A stretch of 64,000 nt of DNA, from positions 47,390-111,389 of the forward strand of contig NZ_PJME01000031.1 of the NCBI RefSeq assembly GCF_002954775.1. The letters are read 5' to 3'. This stretch comes from Streptomyces geranii (GTDB taxonomy: Bacteria > Actinomycetota > Actinomycetes > Streptomycetales > Streptomycetaceae). Positions 39,008 through 47,598 of the stretch are shown here, piece by piece (position 1 is the stretch's first letter; each line of letters starts with the position of its first letter). The position numbers were made by a program, and so were the translations under genes. The notes beneath the pieces are model-generated. The model was not told the origin of the DNA. It ran no database searches and saw only the letters and a list, made by a program, of their open reading frames with translations.

Positions 39008-40672
39008 TTGGCTGAGTTCATTTACACCATGCGCAAGACGCGTAAGGCGCACGGCGACAAGGTGATCCTTGACGACGTGACGCTGAGCTTCCTGCCCGGC
39101 GCGAAGATCGGTGTGGTCGGCCCGAACGGTGCCGGTAAGTCCACCGTTCTCAAGATCATGGCGGGCCTTGAGCAGCCGTCCAACGGCGACGCCTTCCTGT
39201 CGCCCGGCTACACCGTCGGCATGCTCCTCCAGGAGCCCCCGCTCGACGAGTCCAAGACCGTCCTGCAGAACGTCCAGGACGGCGCCGCCGAGATCATGGG
39301 CAAGCTCAGGCGCTTCAACGAGGTCGCCGAACTCATGGCGACCGACTACTCGGACGCCCTGCTCGACGAGATGGGCAAGCTCCAGGAGGACCTCGACCAC
39401 GCCAACGCGTGGGACCTGGACACCCAGCTCGAACAGGCCATGGACGCCCTGGGCTGCCCGCCCGGCGACTGGCCCGTCACCAACCTCTCCGGCGGTGAGC
39501 GCCGCCGCGTGGCGCTGTGCAAGCTGCTCCTTGAGGCCCCCGACCTGCTCCTCCTCGACGAGCCCACCAACCACCTGGACGCCGAGTCCGTGCAGTGGCT
39601 GGAGCAGCACCTCGCCAAGTACCCCGGCACCGTCGTCGCCGTGACCCACGACCGGTACTTCCTGGACAACGTGGCCGGCTGGATCCTGGAGCTGGACCGC
39701 GGTCGCGCGATCGGCTACGAGGGCAACTACTCGACGTACCTGGAGAGCAAGGCCTCCCGTCTCAAGGTCGAGGGCCAGAAGGACGCCAAGCGTGCGAAGC
39801 GTCTGAAGGAAGAACTCGAGTGGGTGCGGTCCAACGCCAAGGGACGGCAGGTCAAGTCCAAGGCGCGGCTCGCCCGTTACGAGGAGATGGCCGCCGAGGC
39901 GGACAAGATGCGGAAGCTGGACTTCGACGAGATCCAGATCCCGCCGGGCCCGCGGCTGGGCTCGATCGTCGTCGAGGTCACCAACCTCTCCAAGGGCTTC
40001 GGTGAGAAGCTCCTCATCGACGACCTGTCCTTCACCCTGCCGCGCAACGGCATCGTCGGCGTCATCGGCCCCAACGGCGCCGGCAAGACGACCCTCTTCA
40101 AGATGATCCAGGGTCTGGAGACGCCGGACTCCGGTTCGATCAAGGTCGGCGAGACCGTCAAGATCTCGTACGTCGACCAGAGCCGCGAGAACATCGACCC
40201 GAAGAAGACCCTCTGGGCCGTGGTCAGCGACGAGCTGGACTACATCAACGTCGGCCAGGTCGAGATGCCGTCCCGCGCGTACGTCTCCGCGTTCGGGTTC
40301 AAGGGCCCGGACCAGCAGAAGCCGGCCGGTGTCCTCTCCGGCGGTGAGCGCAACCGCCTCAACCTCGCGCTCACCCTCAAGCAGGGCGGCAACCTGCTGC
40401 TCCTCGACGAGCCGACGAACGACCTCGACGTCGAGACCCTGTCCTCGCTGGAGAACGCGCTCCTGGAGTTCCCGGGTGCCGCGGTGGTCGTCTCCCACGA
40501 CCGGTGGTTCCTGGACCGGGTGGCGACGCACATCCTCGCCTACGAGGGCGAGTCCAAGTGGTTCTGGTTCGAGGGCAACTTCGAGTCCTACGAGAAGAAC
40601 AAGATCGAGCGGCTCGGCGCCGACGCCGCCCGCCCGCACCGTGCCACCTACAAGAAGCTGACCCGGGGCTGA
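39008..40672 (+). CDS. ettA: Energy-dependent translational throttle ATPase EttA (ABC-F)
   Basis: A 554-residue ABC-F protein that binds the ribosomal E site and links translation to energy state. Two nucleotide-binding domains are complete: GPNGAGKST, LSGGERRRVALC and LLLLDEPTNHLD in the first, GPNGAGKTT, LSGGERNRLNLA and LLLLDEPTNDLD in the second. The P-site interaction linker with KASRLKVEGQKDAKRAKRLKEEL lies between them. The start MAEFIYTM is typical; the codon is TTG at 39008. EttA is cytoplasmic. It precedes a thioesterase gene by 2 bp. Confidence 0.96.
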   Translation: MAEFIYTMRKTRKAHGDKVILDDVTLSFLPGAKIGVVGPNGAGKSTVLKIMAGLEQPSNGDAFLSPGYTVGMLLQEPPLDESKTVLQNVQDGAAEIMGKLRRFNEVAELMATDYSDALLDEMGKLQEDLDHANAWDLDTQLEQAMDALGCPPGDWPVTNLSGGERRRVALCKLLLEAPDLLLLDEPTNHLDAESVQWLEQHLAKYPGTVVAVTHDRYFLDNVAGWILELDRGRAIGYEGNYSTYLESKASRLKVEGQKDAKRAKRLKEELEWVRSNAKGRQVKSKARLARYEEMAAEADKMRKLDFDEIQIPPGPRLGSIVVEVTNLSKGFGEKLLIDDLSFTLPRNGIVGVIGPNGAGKTTLFKMIQGLETPDSGSIKVGETVKISYVDQSRENIDPKKTLWAVVSDELDYINVGQVEMPSRAYVSAFGFKGPDQQKPAGVLSGGERNRLNLALTLKQGGNLLLLDEPTNDLDVETLSSLENALLEFPGAAVVVSHDRWFLDRVATHILAYEGESKWFWFEGNFESYEKNKIERLGADAARPHRATYKKLTRG

Positions 40673-40674
40673 TC

Positions 40675-41136
40675 TTGCGGCACATCTACCGCTGCCCGCT
40701 GCGCTGGGCGGACATGGACGCGTACGGCCACGTCAACAACGTGGTCTTCCTCCGCTATCTGGAGGAAGCCCGTATCGACTTCCTGTTCCGCCCGGACAAG
40801 GACTTCCAGCAGGGGTCGGTGGTGGCACGCCACGAGATCGACTACAAACGGCAGTTGGTCCACCGGCACACCCCGGTGGACATCGAGTTGTGGGTCACGC
40901 GGATAAGAGCGGCATCCTTCACGCTCACCTACGAGGTCAAGGACCCGGACCAGGTGTACGTCCGGGCCTCGACGGTCGTCGTGCCGTTCGACTTCGCGAC
41001 CCAGCGCCCGCGCCGGATCACCTCCGAGGAACGCGAGTTCCTGGAGGAGTACATGGACCAGGGTGGCAAGGCCGACAAGGCCAACAAGGCTGCGGACGAG
41101 GACAGCGCCGACGAGGGCGGGGCCGTCGCCGCATGA
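40675..41136 (+). CDS. 4HBT-type acyl-CoA thioesterase
   Basis: A 153-residue hot-dog fold thioesterase of the 4-hydroxybenzoyl-CoA type. The active-site segment is RWADMDAYGHVNNVVFLRYLEEAR with the catalytic Asp; FTLTYEV and the end EEREFLEEY follow family pattern. A short charged, Lys/Asp/Ala-rich tail is added. The start is placed at TTG 40675, two bases after the ettA stop, because homology begins at RHIYRCPLRW. ATGA overlap couples it to the next gene. Substrate is not known. Confidence 0.85.
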   Translation: MRHIYRCPLRWADMDAYGHVNNVVFLRYLEEARIDFLFRPDKDFQQGSVVARHEIDYKRQLVHRHTPVDIELWVTRIRAASFTLTYEVKDPDQVYVRASTVVVPFDFATQRPRRITSEEREFLEEYMDQGGKADKANKAADEDSADEGGAVAA

Positions 41137-41813
41137 CGGTCCTGCACCTCGCCGACGAGGGAGAGGCGGCCGACGTCGCCGCCTTCCTCGGCAGGCTGCT
41201 CCACTACGACCGTGGAGCGGCGGTGCGCCTCCAGGCGACCGGAACAACGCTCGCCGTGTTCGGGCGGCCCCCGTCCTTCGAGGTGCTCGCCATCCGGGCC
41301 GCCCGCCTCGCCAAGCCGTACGAGAACGGTTTGGACGCCGCCCTCGACGTCACCGTGTCGGCCGGTGAACTCCTGGAGTCGGTGGACGAGTCCGCCGTCA
41401 CCCTCACCGTCCCCGCCGCGGTGACCGGCCCGCCCTGGGCCGGCGTACTGCCCCCGCGCGGCGGCTGGCGCCCGGAGCCCGGCCTGCCCGCACCAGACGC
41501 CCTGCGTGCGATGGTGGCCGCCGGGGTCGCCGAATTCCGGTCCCGTACCGGGGAGTTGGCGCCCGAGCTGCGTACCCGCCCCGAACTCGACCGGATCGGG
41601 CGGGAGATCTGGACCCGGACGGTGGGGGCCACCCGTCTGCCCGTCCGGGCCGTGCACGCGGCACAGTCCCTGGGCTTCCTGCGCCCGGCGTCCTCCGGAG
41701 AGACGCCCCTCGCGCTCGTCTCCTCCGGGGCCTGGCTGCGGCTGCGCACCCTCTACGGCTCGATCGCCGTACGCCGGGCGGGACTCGGCGCGCTGGACGT
41801 CAGCGTCCGCTGA
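41133..41813 (+). CDS. Conserved actinobacterial protein of unknown function
   Basis: A 226-residue soluble protein not assigned to a known family. It has no signal or membrane segment. Recognisable points are an N-terminal part with VLHLADEGEAADVAAFLGRLLHYD and a C-terminal helical part (LGFLRPASSGETPLALVSSGAWLRLRTLYGSIAVRR). Codon use is like its neighbours, and it overlaps the thioesterase by 4 bp (ATGA), so it is probably a real gene in the ettA operon. Confidence 0.75.
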   Translation: MTVLHLADEGEAADVAAFLGRLLHYDRGAAVRLQATGTTLAVFGRPPSFEVLAIRAARLAKPYENGLDAALDVTVSAGELLESVDESAVTLTVPAAVTGPPWAGVLPPRGGWRPEPGLPAPDALRAMVAAGVAEFRSRTGELAPELRTRPELDRIGREIWTRTVGATRLPVRAVHAAQSLGFLRPASSGETPLALVSSGAWLRLRTLYGSIAVRRAGLGALDVSVR

Positions 41814-41829
41814 GACCCTCGCTGGCCGG

Positions 41830-42234
41830 TCAGCCCTCGGTGTTCACCATCGAGGCCGCCGCGTACGTCAGGTAGTTCCACAGGGTCCGCTCGTGCTCCT
41901 CGGAGAGACCCAGCTCCTCGACGGCGACCTTCATGTGCTTGAGCCACGCGTCGTGCGCGGCCCGGTCGACCGCGAAGGGCGCGTGGCGCATCCGCAGCCG
42001 GGGGTGGCCGCGGTTCTCGCTGTACGTCGTGGGGCCGCCCCAGTACTGGATCAGGAACAGCGTGAACCGGTCCTCGGCCGGGCCCAGGTCCTCCTCCGGA
42101 TACATGGGCCGCAGCAGCGGGTCCTCGGCGACACCCTCGTAGAACCGGTGCACAAGGCGCCGGAAGGTCTCCTCGCCGCCGACCTGCTCGTAGAAGGTCT
42201 GCTCCTGAAGCGTGCCGCGCGGAATCTCTTTCAC
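41830..42234 (-). CDS. Group II truncated haemoglobin
   Basis: A 134-residue haem protein of the trHbO (GlbO) group. Typical points are the start TFYEQVGGEETFRRLVHRFY (B-helix aromatic residues FY), PMYPEEDLGPAEDRFTLFLIQYWGGP, the proximal His in RLRMRHAPFAV and the group II-specific Trp in HDAWLKHM. It binds O2 and may protect against oxidative or nitrosative stress. The start codon is GTG at 42234. It is convergent to the preceding operon and divergent from the methyltransferase gene. Confidence 0.92.
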   Translation of the reverse strand: MKEIPRGTLQEQTFYEQVGGEETFRRLVHRFYEGVAEDPLLRPMYPEEDLGPAEDRFTLFLIQYWGGPTTYSENRGHPRLRMRHAPFAVDRAAHDAWLKHMKVAVEELGLSEEHERTLWNYLTYAAASMVNTEG

Positions 42235-42386
42235 CTCACCATGGTCTCAGACGCGGGGACCGAGGTCTTCAGGCTTAGGACCACCCCTCCCGGACCCCCC
42301 TCCCCGCCCCCTCCCGTGCTCCCCCGGAACCACTCCGGCCGGTACCGGCGCTCGCGGCCCGGCCCGGGGCGCAGGACAGTGGACGT

Positions 42387-43373
42387 ATGGGTGCGCACGC
42401 CGTCCACAAGGATCTCGACGATCTCGCCGCCGCGGCGCGGGCCGAGCTGGTGCGGGTCATCGGGGCGAGCGGGGCCTGGGACCGGGACCCGGTCTGGCGG
42501 GAGGCCTTCGCGGTGGTGCCCAGGCATCTGTTCGTGCCCTACTACTACGCCGGTGCCGTGGGCGGGCAGCAGCGGCTGTGGAGCGGGAGCCCCGATCCGC
42601 GTGCCCGGGAGCGGTGGGTGCGCGGTGCCTACGCGGACGTGCCGCTCGCGACCCGGATGCGTGACGGCGAGCTGCTCTCCTCCAGCAGCCAGCCCTCGCT
42701 GATGGCCGCGATGCTCACCGAGCTGGCGGTCGAGGACGGCCACCACGTCCTGGAGGTCGGCGCCGGTACGGGCTACAACGCGGCGCTGCTCTCCCACCGG
42801 CTCGGGGGTGACTGCGTCACGACGGTCGATCTGGACCCGGAGATCACCGAGTCGGCCCGCCGGCATCTGGCCGCCGCCGGGTATCACCCGCTCGTCGTCA
42901 CCGGGGACGGTACTCGCGGAGTGCCCGAGCGGGCCCCCTACGACCGGATCATCGCGACCTGCACGCTCACCAGGGTCCCGCGCGCCTGGCTCGCCCAGTG
43001 CCGCCCGGGTGCCCGTGTCCTGACGCCGTTCGCCACCGGGCTGGCCGCCCTCACGGTCCACGACGCCGACCACGCGGAGGGGCGCTTCCTGCACACGGCC
43101 GCCTACTTCGTGCCGCTGCGGGGCGGCATCCGGCCGGACGCCGAGGTCCCGCACCTGGGCGCGCTGCCGCGCCGGACGCGCGAGCACGAGCTGTTCCGGT
43201 TCCTGCTCGCGCTCACCCGGGGCAGCCTGGACCCGCAGGAGGCGTACGCGCTGTGGGAGCGCGAGGACCGGCCCGTACGGGAGCGGTACGGGATCACGGT
43301 CGACGGCGACCGGGAGTGGGCCTGGCTCGACGGACCCGCGGGTCCGTACGCCTGGCCCCTCCCCACGGCCTAG
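42387..43373 (+). CDS. PCMT-like O-methyltransferase
   Basis: A 328-residue SAM-dependent enzyme of the protein-L-isoaspartate methyltransferase family. The SAM motif is VLEVGAGTGYNAALL near residue 121; before it lies the family region SSSSQPSLMAAML, and TTVDLDPEI forms motif II. The N-terminal 100 residues (PRHLFVPYYYAG) and C-terminal 90 residues are longer than in classical PCMT, as in many Streptomyces paralogues, some of which modify peptides. No precursor peptide gene is seen nearby. It ends 3 bp before the convergent FHA gene. Confidence 0.85.
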   Translation: MGAHAVHKDLDDLAAAARAELVRVIGASGAWDRDPVWREAFAVVPRHLFVPYYYAGAVGGQQRLWSGSPDPRARERWVRGAYADVPLATRMRDGELLSSSSQPSLMAAMLTELAVEDGHHVLEVGAGTGYNAALLSHRLGGDCVTTVDLDPEITESARRHLAAAGYHPLVVTGDGTRGVPERAPYDRIIATCTLTRVPRAWLAQCRPGARVLTPFATGLAALTVHDADHAEGRFLHTAAYFVPLRGGIRPDAEVPHLGALPRRTREHELFRFLLALTRGSLDPQEAYALWEREDRPVRERYGITVDGDREWAWLDGPAGPYAWPLPTA

Positions 43374-43376
43374 GTA

Positions 43377-44720
43377 CTAACCCCGGCGGATCGTGATCGT
43401 CGTCCATGCGCCCACGTGCACCCGGTCGCCGTCCTGGAGGGGGACGGGGACGAAGGGCTGGATGGGCTCCTCGGAGTTGTTGACCGTCGTGCCGTTCGTC
43501 GAGTTCTGGTCGACGACCGCCCAGCTGCCGTCGGGCTGCTGGACCAGCACCGCGTGCTGGTGCGAGACGCCCGGGTCCTCCGGCGGCACCGCCAGGTCGA
43601 TGTCCGGGGACTCGCCCGTGGAGTGGCGGCGGCGGCCGATGGTGATCTGGTTGCCGGTGAGCGCGCGCTGCTGCTCGGGCGAGTACGCGGGCAGGTTCAG
43701 GCCCGCCGCCTCGGGGCCGGAGCGCTGCATCATCGCCATGAAGTACTCGCGGTCCGGGCCGATCGTCGCCGACCAGGACAGCGGGCGCTGCTGGCCGTAG
43801 CCGCCGCCGGGCGGGGCCTGGGTGACGCCGGGCTGCGGATAGCCGTAGCCGCCCTGCTGCGGGGGCGGGGGGCCGCTCGGGCCGCCGGACGGCGGGGAGA
43901 TCACCCAGTCGTCGTCACCGCCGAAGCCGCCGCCCTGCTGCGGGCCGCCGCGACGGCCCGTCTCCTGCGGGAACGCGGGCGGGGAGGGCGGGGAGTGCGG
44001 ACCGGACGGCTGGAACGCCTGCGGGGCGCCACCGGGCCCGCCATAGCCATCGGGACCTCCCTGCGGCGGGTAGCCTTGCGGGCCGCCGGAGGTGGGCGGG
44101 TACCCCTGGGATCCACCCGGTCCGTTGTTGGGCGGGTAGCCCTGCGGACCGCCGGCGGAGGTGCCGCCGGGGCCACCGGGCACGCCCGGGGTGGGACCGG
44201 GCGGCGGGGGCACGGGACGGGACGGGTCGCCGCCGAAGGGCGGGATCGGCTCGGCGGGGCGGTTCATCTGCGACGGGCGCGAACTCTGGTAGTCGTAGCC
44301 GTCACCGCCGCCGTAGGACGGTCCGGGCGGCGGGGGCTGGTAGCGCTGCTGGCCGGGGCCCGCGCCGACGGGACCTCCGCCGTAGCCCTGGCCGGGGCCG
44401 GGCGCGGGCGGGCGCGGGGCGGCCGGGGTGTACGAGGTCGCCGTGTTCGTCAGGAAGTTCCACCGGCACTCCTCGCAGAACGGAGCGCCCCCCTCACGCG
44501 GGGTGCGGCACTGCGGGCACAGCTCCGGCTCGGAGTCCGGTACGGCGGACAGGTGCGAGCGGCTGCCCGGGGCACCCGTGGCGGAACCGGGCGGCGGGTA
44601 GCCGTATCCGGGCGCCGGGGGTGGCGGCGGGGGCGGGGGCACGGCACCGGCCATGCGGTGACCGCAGACCTCGCACCAGTCGTCGGAACCCGACTGGTGT
44701 CCGTTCGGGCAGGTCGGCAT
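43377..44720 (-). CDS. FHA-domain protein with N-terminal zinc ribbons
   Basis: A 447-residue protein. Two zinc ribbons (CPNGHQSGSDDWCEVCG at the N-terminus and CPQCRTPREGGAPFCEEC near residue 75) are followed by a 250-residue Pro/Gly/Gln-rich disordered linker and a C-terminal FHA domain at about 350-447 (ITIGRRRHST, VSHQHAVL, DQNSTNGTTVN). FHA domains bind phosphothreonine, so this is a likely substrate or reader of the PknG-like kinase encoded upstream. ATG 44720 has GAGAGGGGG upstream. It is the last gene of the cluster. GarA, the mycobacterial PknG target, is shorter and lacks the ribbons. Confidence 0.88.
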   Translation of the reverse strand: MPTCPNGHQSGSDDWCEVCGHRMAGAVPPPPPPPPAPGYGYPPPGSATGAPGSRSHLSAVPDSEPELCPQCRTPREGGAPFCEECRWNFLTNTATSYTPAAPRPPAPGPGQGYGGGPVGAGPGQQRYQPPPPGPSYGGGDGYDYQSSRPSQMNRPAEPIPPFGGDPSRPVPPPPGPTPGVPGGPGGTSAGGPQGYPPNNGPGGSQGYPPTSGGPQGYPPQGGPDGYGGPGGAPQAFQPSGPHSPPSPPAFPQETGRRGGPQQGGGFGGDDDWVISPPSGGPSGPPPPQQGGYGYPQPGVTQAPPGGGYGQQRPLSWSATIGPDREYFMAMMQRSGPEAAGLNLPAYSPEQQRALTGNQITIGRRRHSTGESPDIDLAVPPEDPGVSHQHAVLVQQPDGSWAVVDQNSTNGTTVNNSEEPIQPFVPVPLQDGDRVHVGAWTTITIRRG

Positions 44721-44761
44721 GTCGGCGCTTCCCCCTCTCCTCTTAGCTACGGTTTGTTCGG

Positions 44762-46108
44762 TTACTTCTTTACACGAACAGTCTTTGTGGACCGTGTTTC
44801 GAGCGTCATCTCGTCGGCCTCTTCGACCTTCGCCTTCAGTCGCACAGTACCTGCCGCGGCGTCGACCACGTCCACCACCTTCGCAAGCAGTTTCGCAGTA
44901 TCCGCGTTTCCGGAGGCGCTGGCGAGCTGAACGGCCCGTCCCAGCTTGGCCGTTGCCCCGTCGACATCGCCCGCTTTGCGGGCATCCAGCCCCTGCTGGA
45001 TGACCTGTGCCAGTTCGGCCTGACCTGTGTAGTGCGCGACCTGGGGGTTGATCGACGTCGAGGCCGCCATGTCGTCGGTCCACACGGCCCGTACGAGGCC
45101 CTGCGCGCCGAGGTTCTGGGCGCTGCCGTCGGGCTGCGGGATCACCAGGGAGACCCGGGCGGCCAGCATCTCCTGGCCGAGGTTCGCCGAGGGCACCTCG
45201 ACGCACACGTGGTAGTCGCGGGACTCGTCGCCCCAGGAGCCGGTGGGGTAGTCGCCCGCGCGGGGGCCCGCCTCGGTGCGGCGGTCGGTCAACTCCTCGA
45301 CGGTGGGCGCCACTTGCTTGACGAACTTGATCTCCGTGCCGACCGGGGTCCACAGCCGCAGGGCGACGTCCGCGACCTCCTTGCCCATGGCCGTCTCCAT
45401 CATCCGCGTGAAGTCGGCGGCGAGACCGGCCGGGTCGGCGACGATGTCGGCGGTGCCGAGGAGCGCGGAGGCGATCCCGGTGACCTCCTTGACCTCCCAG
45501 TCGGTGCCCACGCCACGCGCGTCACAGGTGAAGCGGCCGGCGCAGGAGTCCAGGGCGGCCTTCAGGTCCTCCGCGGACTCGTGTTCGTTGCGGCCGTCGG
45601 TCAGCAGGATGCCGTGCCGGATCGCGACGTCCGCCGAGGACAGGAGGCGGTCGGCCAGACGCAGCCAGGTGCCGATGGCGGTGCCGCCGCCCGCGCTCAG
45701 CCGGCGCAGCGCCTGCTTGGCCTGCTCGCGGGTGGTCGCGTCGGCGACCGCGAGCCGCCCGGCGCCCGGATAGACCTCCCTGGCGAGGTGTGTGCCGTCG
45801 ATCACCGTGAAGTGCACGCCGTCGCGCACCGCGTCGATCGCGGCGGCCGTAGCCTCCCGGGCGCCGCGCATCTTGGTCGGCGGGTAGTCCATCGAGCCCG
45901 AGCAGTCGACCATGATCGCCACGGCCGCGTCCGGGCCCTGGCCGGGTGAGTAGAGATGAGGTGCCGCGACGGCGGTGCCGACCGTGCCGCCGCCGGTGGC
46001 GGTGACCGTCACGATCGCGCTGACCTCACGGCCGCCCTCGGGCAGGTACTCGTTCTGGTAGACGTCGACCGAGAACTGCGGCACGTTCGACTTGGAGAAA
46101 TTGGCCAT
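44762..46108 (-). CDS. VWA-domain protein with metal-site motif
   Basis: A 448-residue cytoplasmic protein. A von Willebrand A domain begins near residue 60 with the metal site DCSGSMD (68-74), GGGTAIGTWL and LLTDGRNEHE. A beta-sandwich-like region follows, and the C-terminal 100 residues are helical (GQAELAQVIQQGLDARKAGDVDGATAKLGRAV), like a repeat that counts or packs helices. VWA proteins often act as assembly scaffolds. Placed between PP2C and FHA genes of the PknG cluster, it is a likely scaffold or target. A similar VWA-FHA-PP2C-kinase combination is known in other bacterial signalling clusters. Confidence 0.85.
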   Translation of the reverse strand: MANFSKSNVPQFSVDVYQNEYLPEGGREVSAIVTVTATGGGTVGTAVAAPHLYSPGQGPDAAVAIMVDCSGSMDYPPTKMRGAREATAAAIDAVRDGVHFTVIDGTHLAREVYPGAGRLAVADATTREQAKQALRRLSAGGGTAIGTWLRLADRLLSSADVAIRHGILLTDGRNEHESAEDLKAALDSCAGRFTCDARGVGTDWEVKEVTGIASALLGTADIVADPAGLAADFTRMMETAMGKEVADVALRLWTPVGTEIKFVKQVAPTVEELTDRRTEAGPRAGDYPTGSWGDESRDYHVCVEVPSANLGQEMLAARVSLVIPQPDGSAQNLGAQGLVRAVWTDDMAASTSINPQVAHYTGQAELAQVIQQGLDARKAGDVDGATAKLGRAVQLASASGNADTAKLLAKVVDVVDAAAGTVRLKAKVEEADEMTLETRSTKTVRVKK

Positions 46109-46209
46109 GCGTGCTTCGCTCCCCCTCGAAAACCCCACATCCGTGGAGCAATGACTGTATGCGGACCAGTCCCCTCCGGTCCTCCTGAGGCCACCCCGTG
46201 TCAGTGCCC

Positions 46210-47595
46210 TCAGGCCGATCCTGCCCCCTGCGAGGGGGCCGGGAACGGCACGACGGCCACTGTTACGTTGTCGTGGCCCCCGCCGTCCAGCGCGTGGCCG
46301 ACCAGGACCCGGGCGGCGTGCAGTGGGCGCGCGGAGGCGTCCGGCGGGAGAATCTCGGCCAGCTCCTCCGCCGCCTCCGCGTAGTTCCACAGTCCGTCCG
46401 TGCACACCACCACTACACCTGGCCGGTCCGGCTTGAAGGAAGCGGTGTGCGGCTCCAGTTCGTACGCGTCCGCGCCGAGCCAGCCCGTGATGGCGTGGGC
46501 GCGCTCGTCGGCGTACGCCTCCGCCTCGTTCATCAGGCCCGCGGCGACCATCTGCGCGGCCCACGAGTCGTCCTCGGTGAGCCGGGCGGGGGCGGTGGAG
46601 CGGTCCAGCGGGACCCAGTAGGCGCGGCTGTCGCCGACCCAGCCGACGACCAGCAGGGTCGGGGTGACGATCGAGCCGACCAGGGTGCAGGCCGGGGAGT
46701 TGTGGTGCGGGGTGTGCTCGCGGGCCCCGGCGGGCTCGTCCGCCAGCGCGTTCACGGCGTGCGAGGCCGCGATGATCGCCTCGTGCATCGCCTGCTGCGG
46801 GTGCGTGCCCAGGGGCAGCGCCGCCATCAGCGAGTCCCCGGCCGCGCGGGACGCGGCGAGCGAGGCCTCGTCGGGGCGGGTCGCCGAGGAGACGCCGTCG
46901 CAGACGATCGCGACCAGCGCGGGCGCGCGGTCGGGCAGCGTGGTGTGGGAGATCGCGTACGCGTCCTCGTTGCGGTGGTGGCGCAGGCCCCGGTCGGTGA
47001 CCGCGGCGAGCGGGCCGACCTCGTCCTCCATGTGGTCGCGCTCACGCGGCTGGGCGTGCCCGCAGTTCTCGCAGTAGCCGTCGTGGTCGACCCGGCCCAC
47101 GCGGCAGGCCACGCACACCTTGGTGCCGGCCGGCGGCGTCGAGGAGCCGGAGGGGCGCGGGGCGGGCGCCTGCAGCGGGTACTCGTCGGGCTCGCCGGAC
47201 CGGCGGTCGAACCGGACGCCGGTGGCCGGGGACACCGGCGAGCCCGTGGGCGGCAGGTCGGGCACCGGCGGCGGGCCGGGCACGAGCGGCGTCTCGCCCG
47301 AGTCGGCGCCCTGGAGATCGGTCGCCAGGTGCACCGGCGCCGGGGTGCCGGTGCTGCTGGTCTCGGGGGCGCGGGGCCAGTCCACGGAAGCGGCCTCCGA
47401 AGGCGGGAGCTGGGCGGCGAGCGCCCCGCTCAGGGTGAGCGTGGGGGAGTCGCCGGGGCGCGGGGGCACGGCCGACAGGTCGTACCCGCACGCGCCGCAG
47501 AACCGGTCGCCGGAGTCGAGCGGCTCCTCGCAGCTCGGGCACCGGGACAGGGCCGTCGGCTGGGACGACTGGGGTGGCTGGGGCATCTGCGACAT
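46210..47595 (-). CDS. PP2C-type protein phosphatase with zinc ribbons
   Basis: A 461-residue phosphatase. Zinc-ribbon pairs occur at the N-terminus (CPSCEEPL..FCGACG) and near residue 160 (CVACRVG..YCENCG) around a Pro-rich linker. The C-terminal 270 residues are a PP2C domain with metal-binding Asp in VCDGVSSA, VGWVGDSRAYW, VVCTDGLW and GGGHDNVTV. It removes phosphate from Ser/Thr and would counteract the kinase encoded immediately upstream; its ATG lies 3 bp after the pknG stop. The entry MSQMPQPPQ follows an in-frame TTG that is ignored. Confidence 0.9.
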   Translation of the reverse strand: MSQMPQPPQSSQPTALSRCPSCEEPLDSGDRFCGACGYDLSAVPPRPGDSPTLTLSGALAAQLPPSEAASVDWPRAPETSSTGTPAPVHLATDLQGADSGETPLVPGPPPVPDLPPTGSPVSPATGVRFDRRSGEPDEYPLQAPAPRPSGSSTPPAGTKVCVACRVGRVDHDGYCENCGHAQPRERDHMEDEVGPLAAVTDRGLRHHRNEDAYAISHTTLPDRAPALVAIVCDGVSSATRPDEASLAASRAAGDSLMAALPLGTHPQQAMHEAIIAASHAVNALADEPAGAREHTPHHNSPACTLVGSIVTPTLLVVGWVGDSRAYWVPLDRSTAPARLTEDDSWAAQMVAAGLMNEAEAYADERAHAITGWLGADAYELEPHTASFKPDRPGVVVVCTDGLWNYAEAAEELAEILPPDASARPLHAARVLVGHALDGGGHDNVTVAVVPFPAPSQGAGSA

Positions 47596-47598
47596 CAA

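Noticed and set aside
39008..40672. Considered as a drug-resistance ABC-F gene
   Set aside because: Linker and N-terminus MAEFIYTM fit EttA, and the gene sits in a housekeeping-type context.
42387..43373. Methyltransferase as part of a lanthipeptide/RiPP cluster
   Set aside because: No precursor peptide, cyclase or protease gene is nearby; neighbours are globin and FHA genes.
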